From NCBI GenBank assembly GCA_019912385.1, contig JAIOIW010000150.1, positions 1 through 42,624 on the forward strand: 42,624 bases of DNA, written 5' to 3'. This DNA comes from Notoacmeibacter sp. GTDB lineage: Bacteria; Pseudomonadota; Alphaproteobacteria; Rhizobiales; Rhizobiaceae. Below the pieces are notes generated by a model that was not told where the DNA came from, did not search any database, and was given only the letters and a program-made list of their open reading frames with translations. The position numbers were made by a program, and so were the translations under genes. Positions 7,978 to 16,697 of this stretch are shown in pieces; the first letter of the stretch is position 1; each line of letters starts with the position of its first letter.

Positions 7978-9180
7978 TCACACCATTTCGAGCGCGACGG
8001 CGATCCCCTGGCCGACGCCGATGCACATGGTGGCAAGCGCCTTCCTGCCGCCGTTGAGCTTCATCTCCAGCGCCGCCGTACCCGCGATCCGTGCGCCTGA
8101 CATGCCGAGCGGATGGCCAAGCGCGATCGCCCCGCCATTGGGATTGACGTGGTCAGCATCGTCGGCGATCCCGAGATCGCGCAATGTTGCAAGGCCCTGG
8201 CTGGCAAAGGCCTCGTTGAGCTCGATGACGTCGAAATCGGCCGGCGTGAGGCCGAGCCGGGCGCACAGCTTCTTGGTCGCAGGCGCCGGGCCAAAGCCCA
8301 TGATACGTGGCAGGACACCGGTCGCCGCGCCGCCGAGAATGCGGGCGATCGGCGTCAGGCCATGCCGTGCCGCCGCCGCTTCCGAAGCGATTATCAGCGC
8401 AGCCGCGCCGTCATTGACGCCCGATGCGTTGCCAGCCGTCACCGATCCGCCTTCGCGGAAGGGCGCCTTGAGCCTGGCGAGATCCTCCATTGTCGTCGCG
8501 CGCGGATGCTCGTCGGTGTCGATGACCAGCGGATCGCCCTTGCGCTGCGGGATCGTGACCGGCGTGATTTCCTTCGCCAGCCGCCCGTTGGCCTGCGCGG
8601 CAGCCGCCTTGCTCTGCGAGCGAAGGGCGAACGCGTCCTGGTCCTCGCGCGAGATATTGAAGTCCTCGGCCACGTTCTCGGCGGTCTCGGGCATCGAATC
8701 GACGCCGTACTGCTTCTTCATCACCGGGTTGACGAAGCGCCAGCCGATCGTCGTGTCGTAAATCTCGGCACTGCGCGAAAACGCGGATTCGGCCTTGGGC
8801 ATCACGAAGGGCGCGCGCGACATCGATTCCACGCCGCCGGCGATCAGCAACTCGGCCTCGCCGGCCTTGATGGCGCGTGCCGCGTCGATCACCGCGTTCA
8901 TGCCCGAACCGCACAGCCGGTTGATCGTCGCGCCCGGCACCACCGGGGGCAATCCGGCCAGCAGGGCCGACATGCGTGCGACATTGCGGTTGTCCTCGCC
9001 TGCCTGGTTGGCGCAGCCGTAAAGTACGTCGTCGACCGCTTCCCAGTCGGCCGCGCCGTTGCGCGCCATCAGCGCCCTGATCGGTATCGCGCCAAGGTCG
9101 TCGGTCCGCACGCCGGAAAGCGCGCCGCCGAAGCGGCCGATCGGGGTGCGGATATAGTCACAGATATAGGCCTCGGCCAT
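7978..9180 (-). CDS. Acetyl-CoA acetyltransferase / 3-oxoadipyl-CoA thiolase family
   Basis: A 400-residue thiolase that cleaves a 3-oxoacyl-CoA with CoA or runs the reverse condensation. The nucleophile is C90 in NRLCGSGMNA. H356 lies in IALGHPLGMSGARI, and C386 in MCIGVGQGIAVALE completes the active site. The N-terminus YICDYIRTPIGRFGGAL and the C-terminal CIGVGQG block resemble PcaF-type 3-oxoadipyl-CoA thiolases, but no other beta-ketoadipate gene is present, so a general acetoacetyl-CoA role is possible. That would suit the acetoacetate made by the two BKACE enzymes here, though no acetoacetate-activating CoA transferase is visible. GGAGGG precedes the ATG by 9 bases. Confidence 0.9.
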   Translation of the reverse strand: MAEAYICDYIRTPIGRFGGALSGVRTDDLGAIPIRALMARNGAADWEAVDDVLYGCANQAGEDNRNVARMSALLAGLPPVVPGATINRLCGSGMNAVIDAARAIKAGEAELLIAGGVESMSRAPFVMPKAESAFSRSAEIYDTTIGWRFVNPVMKKQYGVDSMPETAENVAEDFNISREDQDAFALRSQSKAAAAQANGRLAKEITPVTIPQRKGDPLVIDTDEHPRATTMEDLARLKAPFREGGSVTAGNASGVNDGAAALIIASEAAAARHGLTPIARILGGAATGVLPRIMGFGPAPATKKLCARLGLTPADFDVIELNEAFASQGLATLRDLGIADDADHVNPNGGAIALGHPLGMSGARIAGTAALEMKLNGGRKALATMCIGVGQGIAVALEMV

Positions 9181-9314
9181 CGTTGCTGTCCCTCCATCGC
9201 GGCGATGTGGCCGCGCTTGTCGCTGTCCGCACTGCGCGGCTCACGGTTTTCGCCGCTTCAATTCCGCAGCAGCCGGGACGATGTCAAGGCTTTGGGGATG
9301 GATCGGTCCGGATT

Positions 9315-9989
9315 TCAGGTCGCCCTCCGGGGCGATCTTTGCCTGAGCGCCATGACGACCGTGACATGGAGCGAAAGTGCGGCGGCAAGGAAACACCAGA
9401 CCGAAATGAAGGCGTAGGGAAACACGTAGGTCGTGAACAGCACCGACACGAGGATCAGAACGCCGAACAGCTTGACCACGGCCTCTCGCGACGCAAACAG
9501 CGCGACGAGCACGATGGCCGCGTAGATGACGCGCAACACGGAGCGGTCGACATAGACGTCGTGGTACTGCACGGTGACGTATTCGAGCGAATGGACGACC
9601 TTCTCGACCACGAGCCCCCCGGCCATGAAGGCCGGCGGCAGGAAGATCGAAAGGCCGAATATGGCGCCAAGCCAGGTCAGCAGCGCCAGCGCCGTCTTGC
9701 GCGGACCGTTTCGTTCCAGCCACCAGATTGAAAACGGCACAAACGTCATCCAGAAGAAGTGCGAGAAGAACAGGAACACCCGCGCGGCGATATCGACCAG
9801 TTGCTGGTTGCCTGAATTGAGGCCGACCCAGACGAAGCCTTCCGCCGCCTGCTGAATGGAGAACGCCAGCGGATAAATCGCCAGCGGCAGCCATCGCGTA
9901 TCGGCCTTGCGCGCCGCGCTGACGCAATAGATCCCCGCGGGGAGAAGGACGGCGGCCAGCGTGAAGCTCGAACCAGGCGAAAAGCACAT
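9315..9989 (-). CDS. DUF6629-type multi-pass membrane protein
   Basis: A 224-residue inner-membrane protein with about seven hydrophobic helices. The opening MCFSPGSSFTLAAVLLPAG matches the MCFSxxxSF start of the DUF6629 family as I recall it, and the conserved Q-Q-x-x-E-G-x-x-W (IQQAAEGFVWVG, residues about 45-56) is present. No function is established for the family. It stands between the thiolase and aminotransferase genes on the same strand, with gaps of 134 and 113 bases, so it probably has its own promoter. A short dyad CATCGC-G-GCGATG at 9195-9207 precedes the thiolase rather than this gene. Confidence 0.75.
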   Translation of the reverse strand: MCFSPGSSFTLAAVLLPAGIYCVSAARKADTRWLPLAIYPLAFSIQQAAEGFVWVGLNSGNQQLVDIAARVFLFFSHFFWMTFVPFSIWWLERNGPRKTALALLTWLGAIFGLSIFLPPAFMAGGLVVEKVVHSLEYVTVQYHDVYVDRSVLRVIYAAIVLVALFASREAVVKLFGVLILVSVLFTTYVFPYAFISVWCFLAAALSLHVTVVMALRQRSPRRAT

Positions 9990-10102
9990 CCGGAAGCCTC
10001 GCTTTCATTCCCCGTCCGGGATGATCCTGTTCCCCTTAGATCGCGGCTGGCGTCCAGGCGCAATATGTTTGATCGATGCCGTATGAGGCGCTCGCGCCGC
10101 GC

Positions 10103-11281
10103 TTAGCCGTCCAGCTTCTTCTCCACGAAGCGGCGTAACCGAACAGCCGCCTCGCCCAGCACCGCCTCCGGCTGACAAAGCGAAATGCGCACATGGCCCG
10201 CCGTCGCCTCGCCAAAACTCTCGCCGGGCATCACCGCCAGCTTTTCCGCCGCCAGCAGATCCCATGCAAAGGTCTCGCCGCTCGGCGAAACGGCCCGCAC
10301 GTCGAGCATGACGTAGATCCCGCCCTTGGAGCCGTGCACGGCGAAGCCCTGGCTTTGGCCGAGCGCATCGAGGAAGGCCTTGCGCCGCACCGAATAGACC
10401 GCCGTGATTTCGTCGACCCCGTATCCCCGATCGAGCGCCTCGACCGCCGCGTGGCTGACGAAATCATTGAGGCCGTAGGTGGTCACGAGATTGAGGCCGA
10501 CCAGCGGCGCGACGATATCCTCCGGCCCGGTCAGCCAGCCCACCCGCCAACCGGTCATGCCATGGCTTTTCGACATCGAATTCACCACCAGCGTGCGCTC
10601 AGCCATGCCGGCGAGCGCGCGCGGCGACACGTGCTTTGCCTCGCCGGGATGCGTCCAGTAGACCTCGTCGGAGATCAGCCACAGGTCGTGGCGCCGGCAG
10701 ATATCGGCGATCGCCTCCAGTGTCGCGGAGCAATAGACCGCGCCGGTCGGATTGTTCGGCGTATTGATCAGGATCGCGCGCGTGCGCGGCGTGACCGCGG
10801 CTTCGATGTCGGCGGCAACCGGCTCGAACCCGGTCTCCGGCGGCGCATCGACCACGGTAAACGAGGCCCCGGCGGCGCGGAACGTGCCGGGATAGGTCGC
10901 GTAATAGGGACCGACGACAATGGCGTGGTCGCCGAAATCGCAGGAAGCCTGTACCGCCGCGTAGAGCGCGCCCTGGCCGCCCGTCGTCGCCAGCACCTGG
11001 GCCGGCGACGTCTCGACGCCGGTGCATTGCGCCGAGACCCGCGCCATCGCTGCGCGCAACGCTTCCCGCCCGCCCAGTTCGCTGTAGTGGTGATGGCCGG
11101 TGCGCAGCGCGCCAACGCAAGCCTCGACGGTTTCGCCCGGCGTGTCGAAATCATGGTCGCCTGCCGTCACCATCAGCAGGTCGTCGCCGGCCTGCACGCG
11201 CGCCAGGGCATGAAAATGGATCTCCCAGCCGGATTTGCCGGCCGGCATGATGGCGGAAATGCGCTCCGATACTCTGGGCAT
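10103..11281 (-). CDS. PLP-dependent aminotransferase, class I/II
   Basis: A 392-residue fold-type I aminotransferase. The PLP lysine is K238 in SMSKSHGMTGWRVGW. The cofactor-binding blocks are ATTGGQGALYAA, INTPNNPTGAVY (Asn contact) and LISDEVYW (Asp-x-x-Tyr). The C-terminal substrate arginine is in VRISLC. The start at 11281 (MPRVSERISAIMP) has AGGA about 6 bases before it; the frame extends to 11311 but homology starts with MPRVS. It follows the BKACE gene by 105 bases on the same strand. It may supply a second deamination step or recycle amino groups in that pathway; substrate cannot be read from sequence. Confidence 0.9.
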   Translation of the reverse strand: MPRVSERISAIMPAGKSGWEIHFHALARVQAGDDLLMVTAGDHDFDTPGETVEACVGALRTGHHHYSELGGREALRAAMARVSAQCTGVETSPAQVLATTGGQGALYAAVQASCDFGDHAIVVGPYYATYPGTFRAAGASFTVVDAPPETGFEPVAADIEAAVTPRTRAILINTPNNPTGAVYCSATLEAIADICRRHDLWLISDEVYWTHPGEAKHVSPRALAGMAERTLVVNSMSKSHGMTGWRVGWLTGPEDIVAPLVGLNLVTTYGLNDFVSHAAVEALDRGYGVDEITAVYSVRRKAFLDALGQSQGFAVHGSKGGIYVMLDVRAVSPSGETFAWDLLAAEKLAVMPGESFGEATAGHVRISLCQPEAVLGEAAVRLRRFVEKKLDG

Positions 11282-11386
11282 GAACAATCCTGGGATTTCG
11301 AAGAGGAACACCGATTCAGACCGCCGACACTGCCCGCACCGGACCGATCGTTCAAGTGAGCCGGGCCGGACTTTTTGCTTCGGCGC

Positions 11387-12166
11387 TCAGGCTTTCACAT
11401 TCAGCAGCCGCGCGACCTCGGCCACCCGTTCGGCATTGTCGCGCGCCACCGTGCCGTCGCGGTTGTAGAAGCTGTTCTCGAAGCCGACCCGCGCCTTGCC
11501 GCCACGGCCGAACGCCCGCTCCAGGCACGCGGTTTCCGTATGCCCGAAAGCGCACAGCGCCCAGTCGGCGGCGAATGCCTTGTCCTGCATGGCGGCGAGA
11601 AACGGATCGAGATCGTGCGGATCGCTCTCCTGGTCCAGCGCGTAACGGCCGAGCACGAAAAGCACCTGCGAATCGTGGGCGGGAATGATCCCCTCCTCGA
11701 CATGGCCCGCCAGTTCGTTGAATTCCTCGGCCCTGTAGAGGATGTGCTGCACAGCGATCCCGGCCTCGTGCGCCCAATGGTAAAATCTCCGCGCGGCGGC
11801 CATGTCGCCGTCGGCCAGCATCTCGCGCAAGGCGACCGACACGGCCCGTGGTTCGACCGCTTTGACGACCGCGCGCTGCTCGGCCGGCGTGTAGCGCCCG
11901 ACCGCCTCCGTCGTGATCTGTACCAGCATGCCGGGAACCGCAAACGCCAACTCCGATACGAGCTCGCGGTAGAGCCCGGCGTCGAGAACGTGGTGCTGTT
12001 CGGCGTCGCGCACATGGGCGTGGATGCCGCCCGCTCCCGCCGAAAAGCAGGCTCTTGCCGTCGCGACGATCTCGGGGATCGTCACCGGCAGCGCCGGGTG
12101 GTCGGCACGCGTGCGCCGCGCGCCGTTCGGCGCCACCATGATGCGGGGAAGGTCAGGCCTCGTCAT
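11387..12166 (-). CDS. Beta-keto acid cleavage enzyme (BKACE/DUF849), short form
   Basis: A 259-residue member of the BKACE family, which condenses a beta-keto acid with acetyl-CoA and releases acetoacetate and a new acyl-CoA. The zinc site H49-A-H51 (GGIHAHVRD) and the C-terminal GFENSFYNRDG block are present. It is shorter than the about 300-residue type seen at 20054. It also begins MVAPNGARR instead of the TCAVTG of that paralogue, so a different substrate is expected. The start overlaps the class III aminotransferase stop by four bases. That tight coupling suggests the transaminase makes the keto acid that this enzyme cleaves. Family assignment is firm; the substrate is inference. Confidence 0.88.
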   Translation of the reverse strand: MTRPDLPRIMVAPNGARRTRADHPALPVTIPEIVATARACFSAGAGGIHAHVRDAEQHHVLDAGLYRELVSELAFAVPGMLVQITTEAVGRYTPAEQRAVVKAVEPRAVSVALREMLADGDMAAARRFYHWAHEAGIAVQHILYRAEEFNELAGHVEEGIIPAHDSQVLFVLGRYALDQESDPHDLDPFLAAMQDKAFAADWALCAFGHTETACLERAFGRGGKARVGFENSFYNRDGTVARDNAERVAEVARLLNVKA

Positions 12167-13494
12167 GAGCCGAGGGCGCGCGCAAAAGCAGCGCCGAGCT
12201 TGCCGGTCAGTTCGCCGATCTGCTCGTCCCCGATGATGAACGGCGGCGCGATCAGCACATGATCGCCGTTGAGGCCATCAATCGTCCCGCTCATCGGGTA
12301 GCAGATCAGTCCCGCCTCGAACGCCGCCTTCTTGATTGCCCTGGCGATACCGCGGCCGGGATCGAACGGCTTCCTGGTATCCCGGTCCGCCACCAGTTCA
12401 ATACCCATAAAAAGTCCCCGCCCGCGAATGTCGCCGACATGGGCGTGCTGGCCGAATGCCCCCGTCAGCGCTTCCTTCAGCTTCGCGCCCTGGCCGCGCA
12501 CCCGCTCCAGCAGTCCGCGTTCGATGATCGCCTTGACGACGGCAAGCCCGGCGGCGGCCGCGACGGGGTGGCCCATATAGGTGTGGCCGTGCTGGAAGAA
12601 GCCGCTGCCCCCGGCGATGGCACCGTAGATTTCCCCGCTGCACAGCATTGCCCCGACCGGCTGGTAGCCCGCGCCGAGCCCCTTGGCGATGGTGACGATA
12701 TCGGGCGCGACGTCTTCCTGCTCGCAGGCAAACAGCGTGCCCGTGCGGCCCATGCCGCACATCACTTCGTCGAATATGAGCAACACGCCATGACGGTCGC
12801 AGATCTCGCGGATGCGTTTGAAATAGCCCTCGACGGGCGGCACCGCACCCGCTGTCGCGCCCACCACCGGCTCGGCGACGAACGCCATCACGGTTTCCGG
12901 GCCAAGCCGCTCGATTTCCGCCTCCAGCTGGTTGGCCACCCGCTGGCCGTAGTCGAACGGCGTCTCGCCCTCGGCACGGCCGCGGTACTCGTAGCAGGCA
13001 TCGATATGCGAGGTCTCGATAAGCAGCGGCGCGAACTGGGCGCGGCGCCATTCATTGCCGCCGGCAGCGAGCGCGCCGAGCGTGTTGCCGTGGTAGCTCT
13101 GGCGCCGCGCGATCACGCGATGGCGCCTTGGCTGCCCGATCTCGAGGAAATATTGCCGCGCCAGCTTGAGTGCCGCTTCGACGGCCTCCGATCCGCCCGA
13201 GACAAAATAGACCCGCTCGATGCCTTTCGGCGCATGGGCGATCAGCAGGTCGGCCAGTTCTTCGGCGGGCGCCGAGGTAAAGAACCCTGTATGGGCGAAT
13301 GCGATGCGATCCACCTGTGCCTTGATCGCGGCCGCGACCTCGACATCGGAATGACCGAGACACGAGACCGCCGCACCGCCGGAGCCGTCGAGATAGCGCC
13401 TGCCGGCCGTATCGATGATGTAGCAGCCGTCACCACGTGCCGCGACAGGCGGCTGGACGGCGGTAGAGCGGCCGAAAATGTGGCTCGTGGACAT
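12163..13494 (-). CDS. Class III (omega) aminotransferase
   Basis: A 443-residue PLP enzyme of the ornithine/beta-alanine/omega-amino acid aminotransferase class. Visible blocks are FVSGGSEAVEAALKLARQY (PLP phosphate), RRQSYHGNTLGALA, LLIFDEVMCGMGRTG (Asp contacting the pyridine N) and IVTIAKGLGAGYQPVGA with K271 as Schiff-base lysine. The start at 13494 (MSTSHIFGRS) lies four bases after the universal stress protein stop; the frame is open to 13569, but that overlaps the previous gene. The ribosome site is weak, suggesting coupling. It overlaps the BKACE gene as ATGA. A beta-amino acid or diamine substrate would give the beta-keto acid BKACE needs. Confidence 0.93.
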   Translation of the reverse strand: MSTSHIFGRSTAVQPPVAARGDGCYIIDTAGRRYLDGSGGAAVSCLGHSDVEVAAAIKAQVDRIAFAHTGFFTSAPAEELADLLIAHAPKGIERVYFVSGGSEAVEAALKLARQYFLEIGQPRRHRVIARRQSYHGNTLGALAAGGNEWRRAQFAPLLIETSHIDACYEYRGRAEGETPFDYGQRVANQLEAEIERLGPETVMAFVAEPVVGATAGAVPPVEGYFKRIREICDRHGVLLIFDEVMCGMGRTGTLFACEQEDVAPDIVTIAKGLGAGYQPVGAMLCSGEIYGAIAGGSGFFQHGHTYMGHPVAAAAGLAVVKAIIERGLLERVRGQGAKLKEALTGAFGQHAHVGDIRGRGLFMGIELVADRDTRKPFDPGRGIARAIKKAAFEAGLICYPMSGTIDGLNGDHVLIAPPFIIGDEQIGELTGKLGAAFARALGS

Positions 13495-13498
13495 GGAA

Positions 13499-13936
13499 CT
13501 AGCGGGCCTCGCGAACGACGAAAACGGATTGGCGGGCATGGCGGACCACCCGCGCCGCATTGGGGCCAAGCAGGTAGTCTTTCAACGCGGGGCGGTGCGA
13601 AGCCATGACGATCAGATCGCAGTCGAGCTTGTCGGCCACTTTCATGATCTCGTCATAGATCGTGCCATGGGCGACATGGCCCTTGACCGGGACTCCCGTG
13701 GGAGCCTGATGCGCACTGAGGAATTCCTTCAACGCCACCTGCGCGCCGGCGATTGCGGATTTCTCGAAATTCTTCGGAAAACCGCCGCCGACGATCGCCA
13801 TTCCGTAGCTCGGCACCACGGTCATGACATCGACCGCCGCGCCGTATTTCTCGGCCATCTCGGTGGCGACCGTAAGCGTCCTTTCACTGACCGCGGGCTC
13901 CGCGAGGTCGACTGGCACGAGTATGCGTTTGAACAT
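13499..13936 (-). CDS. Universal stress protein, TRAP-associated (TeaD-like)
   Basis: A 145-residue UspA-fold protein beginning MFKRILVPVDLAE. Usp genes often follow TRAP permease genes; TeaD of the ectoine TRAP system modulates transport. The usual ATP motif G-x2-G-x9-G-S/T is degenerate: SHRPALKDYLLGPNAARVV has Pro where the first Gly and the Ser/Thr would be, so ATP binding may be weak or absent. GGAG lies 7 bases before the ATG. It is 14 bases after the TRAP gene and 4 before the aminotransferase. The frame open to 14044 is a shadow within the TRAP gene. Confidence 0.9.
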   Translation of the reverse strand: MFKRILVPVDLAEPAVSERTLTVATEMAEKYGAAVDVMTVVPSYGMAIVGGGFPKNFEKSAIAGAQVALKEFLSAHQAPTGVPVKGHVAHGTIYDEIMKVADKLDCDLIVMASHRPALKDYLLGPNAARVVRHARQSVFVVREAR

Positions 13937-13950
13937 CGTTTTCTCCGACC

Positions 13951-16575
13951 TCAGAATGCAGGAACCGTCTGGCGGCGGCGCTGGGCCAGCACGACCACGC
14001 CCAGCAGCAACAGGGCGGGAATGTAGAAGACCTCTTTCGGCCATCGCGAGGCCTGGAGTTGCGCGACGGCGATCTCCACCGGCTGGTCGCCATAGAAATC
14101 GAAGGACTGGAACTTGGTGAAGAACTTCGTTCCCGCCATCGGCTCGTCGAGAACTGCCTTGCCGTCTTCCAGCCGCACGGTCAGGCCGGCCCGGTCGAGG
14201 CGCTCCACCCCGTCGCCCTTTGCACCGAGATCGGCCAGAATGGTGAGTTCCTTGATCACGTCCGGCTTGTCGAAATCAGGGCCTCTCACGATCAGTCTTA
14301 GAGATCCGTTCTCGGCGAAATCCCCGGCGATCTGCACCACCTCCGCGCCGGGGCGGTCGTCGAACGGTGCCTGCACGTAGTCCAGCCAGAAGCCGGGCCT
14401 GAACAGGGTGAAGGCTATGAGCAGCAGGCAGATCGTTTCCCACACCCGGCTGCGGGCCAGGAAATAGCCCTGCGTCGCCGCCGCGAACAGCATCATCGCG
14501 ACCACCGCCACGACGAAGATGAACACCGCCTTCGACGGCGTGACGTCGATCAGCAACAACTCGGTGTTGAAGATGAACAGGAACGGCAGTAGCGCGGTTC
14601 GGATATCGTAGGCGAACCCCTGGATACCGGTCTTGATCGGGTCGCCGCCCGAGATCGCCGCCGCCGCGAAGGCCGCCAGCCCCACCGGCGGCGTGTCGTC
14701 GGCCAGAATGCCGAAATAGAACACGAACAGGTGGACTGCCACCAGCGGCACGATCAGGCCTTGCGACGCGCCGACCGATACGATCACCGGAGCCATCAGC
14801 GACGAGACGACGATGTAGTTGGCGGTCGTGGGCAGCCCCATGCCGAGGACCAGGCTCATGACGGCGACGAGCAGCAGCATCGCGATCAGGCTGCCGCCCG
14901 AGAGGAATTCGACGAACTCGCCGACAACCTGGTGGGCGCCGGTCAGCGACACGGTTCCGACGATCACCCCCGCCGCGCCCGTCGCCACGCCGATGCCGAT
15001 CATGTTGCGCGCGCCGGCGATCATGCCATCGAAGAAATCGTTCCAGCCGTCGCGAAATCCCTGGCCGATAGCCCCCTCGCCGCGAAACAGGCGCTTGAGC
15101 GGCTTTTGGGTGAAGATGATGGCAACCATCGCCACGGTCGCCCAGTAGGCGGAAAGCGTCGGCGACAGGCGTTCGACGAGAATGCACCAGATCAGGACGA
15201 CGATCGGCAGGATATAGTGGAGCCCCGTGATCGCAACGTCCCTGGGCCGCGGCAGAACGTCCATCGGCGCATTGGGATCGTCCATCTCCAGATCCGGATG
15301 TTTGGCCGCCAGCGCGAGCAGCAGCACATAGGCAAGCGTGAACAGGCCCGCGGCGGTCCAGAAGGTCATCGCGGGAAAGGCCACCTTGATCCAGCCAAGG
15401 CCGTAATAGACCGCGCCTGCGAGGATCACCATGGCGATGAACCCGAACAGGACCCCGGCCAGGCGCTGCGCGAGCGTCGCCGTCGCCGACGGCCGCTCCA
15501 GCCCTTTCAGCCCCATCTTCAGGGCTTCCAGGTGGACGATATAGACAAGTGCGATATAGGAGATGATCGCCGGCAGGAAGGCATGCTTGATCAGTTCCGG
15601 ATAGGCGACACCCGTGAATTCCGAGATCAGGAACGCCGCCGCGCCCATGACCGGCGGGGTCAACTGGCCGTTGGTCGACGATGCGACCTCGACCGCGCCG
15701 GCTTTCTCCGGCTTGAAACCGGTGCGCTTCATCAGCGGGATCGTGAAAGTGCCGGTCGTCACGACATTGGCGATGGACGAACCCGAATAAAGGCCCGAAA
15801 GCGCCGAGGCGACGACCGCCGCCTTGGCCGGCCCGCCGCGCAGATGCCCCAGCAGCGCGAAGGCGAGCTTGATGAAAAAATTGCCCGCCCCGGCCTTCTC
15901 CAGCAGCGAACCGAACAGGACGAACAGGAAGATCATCGACGCCGAAACGCCGAGCGCAACGCCGAACACGCCTTCCGTCTGCATCCAGTAGTGCCACATC
16001 GCCTTGCCGAAAGACGCGCCTTTCCACTGGATCGCATCGGGCAGGACGTCGGAATGGCCGAAAAACACGTAGGACACGAAGACACTGGCGACGATCACCA
16101 GCGGCAGGCCGAGCGCGCGGTAGACCGCGATGCCGAGCGACACCATGCCGATGGTCGACATGACCAGATCCGCCGTCGTCGGCAGGCCCGCGCGCCCGGC
16201 GATATCGACCTTGAACCACAGGAGATACAGACACGAGGCAGAGGCGACGATCGCGAGAAGCCAATCATAGACCGGAACCCTGTCGCGCGCGCTGTGTCTG
16301 AACAGCGGATAGGCCAGCATCGCCAGGGCCAGCGCGAAGGCCAGGTGAATCTGGCGCGCCTCCTGGTTGTTGAAGACGACATTGATCCCGAAGAGCTCGG
16401 TCAGGACGTAGGGAATGGCCGAGGCGATGTAGAGCTGGAACGCCGACCAGACGAAGGCGAGGCCCAGGATGAACCGGCCGGCCATGCCGCCGGCCTGCCG
16501 CGCCCCGGTTTCCACCTCGGCGACCATTAGATCGACATCGGGTGTCTGGGTCTTGGCCGCGTTCCCTTCCGTCAT
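13951..16575 (-). CDS. Fused TRAP transporter permease (4TM-12TM) with C-terminal DUF3394
   Basis: An 874-residue inner-membrane permease of the TAXI class of TRAP transporters, driven by an ion gradient and fed by the periplasmic receptor at 16698. The small-permease helices occupy about residues 30-190. The large DctM-like domain follows, with SGLYSGSSIANVVTTGTFTIP, GQLTPPVMGAAAFLISEF, LGMGLPTTANYIVVSSLMAP and FYFGILADDTPPVGLAAFAA (each block split at 20 residues here). After about residue 700 comes a soluble DUF3394-type domain and a last helix ending LLLGVVVLAQRRR. GGAGGGGAAAGC precedes the ATG. A strong hairpin separates it from the receptor gene. Substrate is unknown. Confidence 0.93.
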   Translation of the reverse strand: MTEGNAAKTQTPDVDLMVAEVETGARQAGGMAGRFILGLAFVWSAFQLYIASAIPYVLTELFGINVVFNNQEARQIHLAFALALAMLAYPLFRHSARDRVPVYDWLLAIVASASCLYLLWFKVDIAGRAGLPTTADLVMSTIGMVSLGIAVYRALGLPLVIVASVFVSYVFFGHSDVLPDAIQWKGASFGKAMWHYWMQTEGVFGVALGVSASMIFLFVLFGSLLEKAGAGNFFIKLAFALLGHLRGGPAKAAVVASALSGLYSGSSIANVVTTGTFTIPLMKRTGFKPEKAGAVEVASSTNGQLTPPVMGAAAFLISEFTGVAYPELIKHAFLPAIISYIALVYIVHLEALKMGLKGLERPSATATLAQRLAGVLFGFIAMVILAGAVYYGLGWIKVAFPAMTFWTAAGLFTLAYVLLLALAAKHPDLEMDDPNAPMDVLPRPRDVAITGLHYILPIVVLIWCILVERLSPTLSAYWATVAMVAIIFTQKPLKRLFRGEGAIGQGFRDGWNDFFDGMIAGARNMIGIGVATGAAGVIVGTVSLTGAHQVVGEFVEFLSGGSLIAMLLLVAVMSLVLGMGLPTTANYIVVSSLMAPVIVSVGASQGLIVPLVAVHLFVFYFGILADDTPPVGLAAFAAAAISGGDPIKTGIQGFAYDIRTALLPFLFIFNTELLLIDVTPSKAVFIFVVAVVAMMLFAAATQGYFLARSRVWETICLLLIAFTLFRPGFWLDYVQAPFDDRPGAEVVQIAGDFAENGSLRLIVRGPDFDKPDVIKELTILADLGAKGDGVERLDRAGLTVRLEDGKAVLDEPMAGTKFFTKFQSFDFYGDQPVEIAVAQLQASRWPKEVFYIPALLLLGVVVLAQRRRQTVPAF

Positions 16576-16658
16576 GCTTTCCCCTCCGCTTCGTGGCCGG
16601 GCTGGCCGGACCGCTTGCTCATCCCCGAAGATGTCTTGTTATTCGTTGTCACGGAACA

Positions 16659-16690
16659 CCGGTCCGGACGGCCCTCGCCGTCCGGACCGG
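16659..16690. other. Perfect 14-bp intercistronic hairpin between receptor and permease genes
   Basis: CCGGTCCGGACGGC (16659-16672) pairs exactly with GCCGTCCGGACCGG (16677-16690) around a CCTC loop. It starts eight bases after the receptor stop on the leftward transcript. No T-run follows, so I read it as an mRNA 3'-end stabiliser or partial attenuator, which would allow more receptor than permease to be made. Confidence 0.75.
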
Positions 16691-16697
16691 ATGCGGC

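Noticed and set aside
14731-16530. A 599-codon + strand frame opposite the TRAP permease
   Set aside because: The complement of hydrophobic codons yields charged, low-information protein; the TRAP gene is certain.
16659-16690. Intrinsic terminator after the TAXI gene
   Set aside because: The stem is strong but no T-run follows on the transcript, and the permease behind it needs the same transcript.
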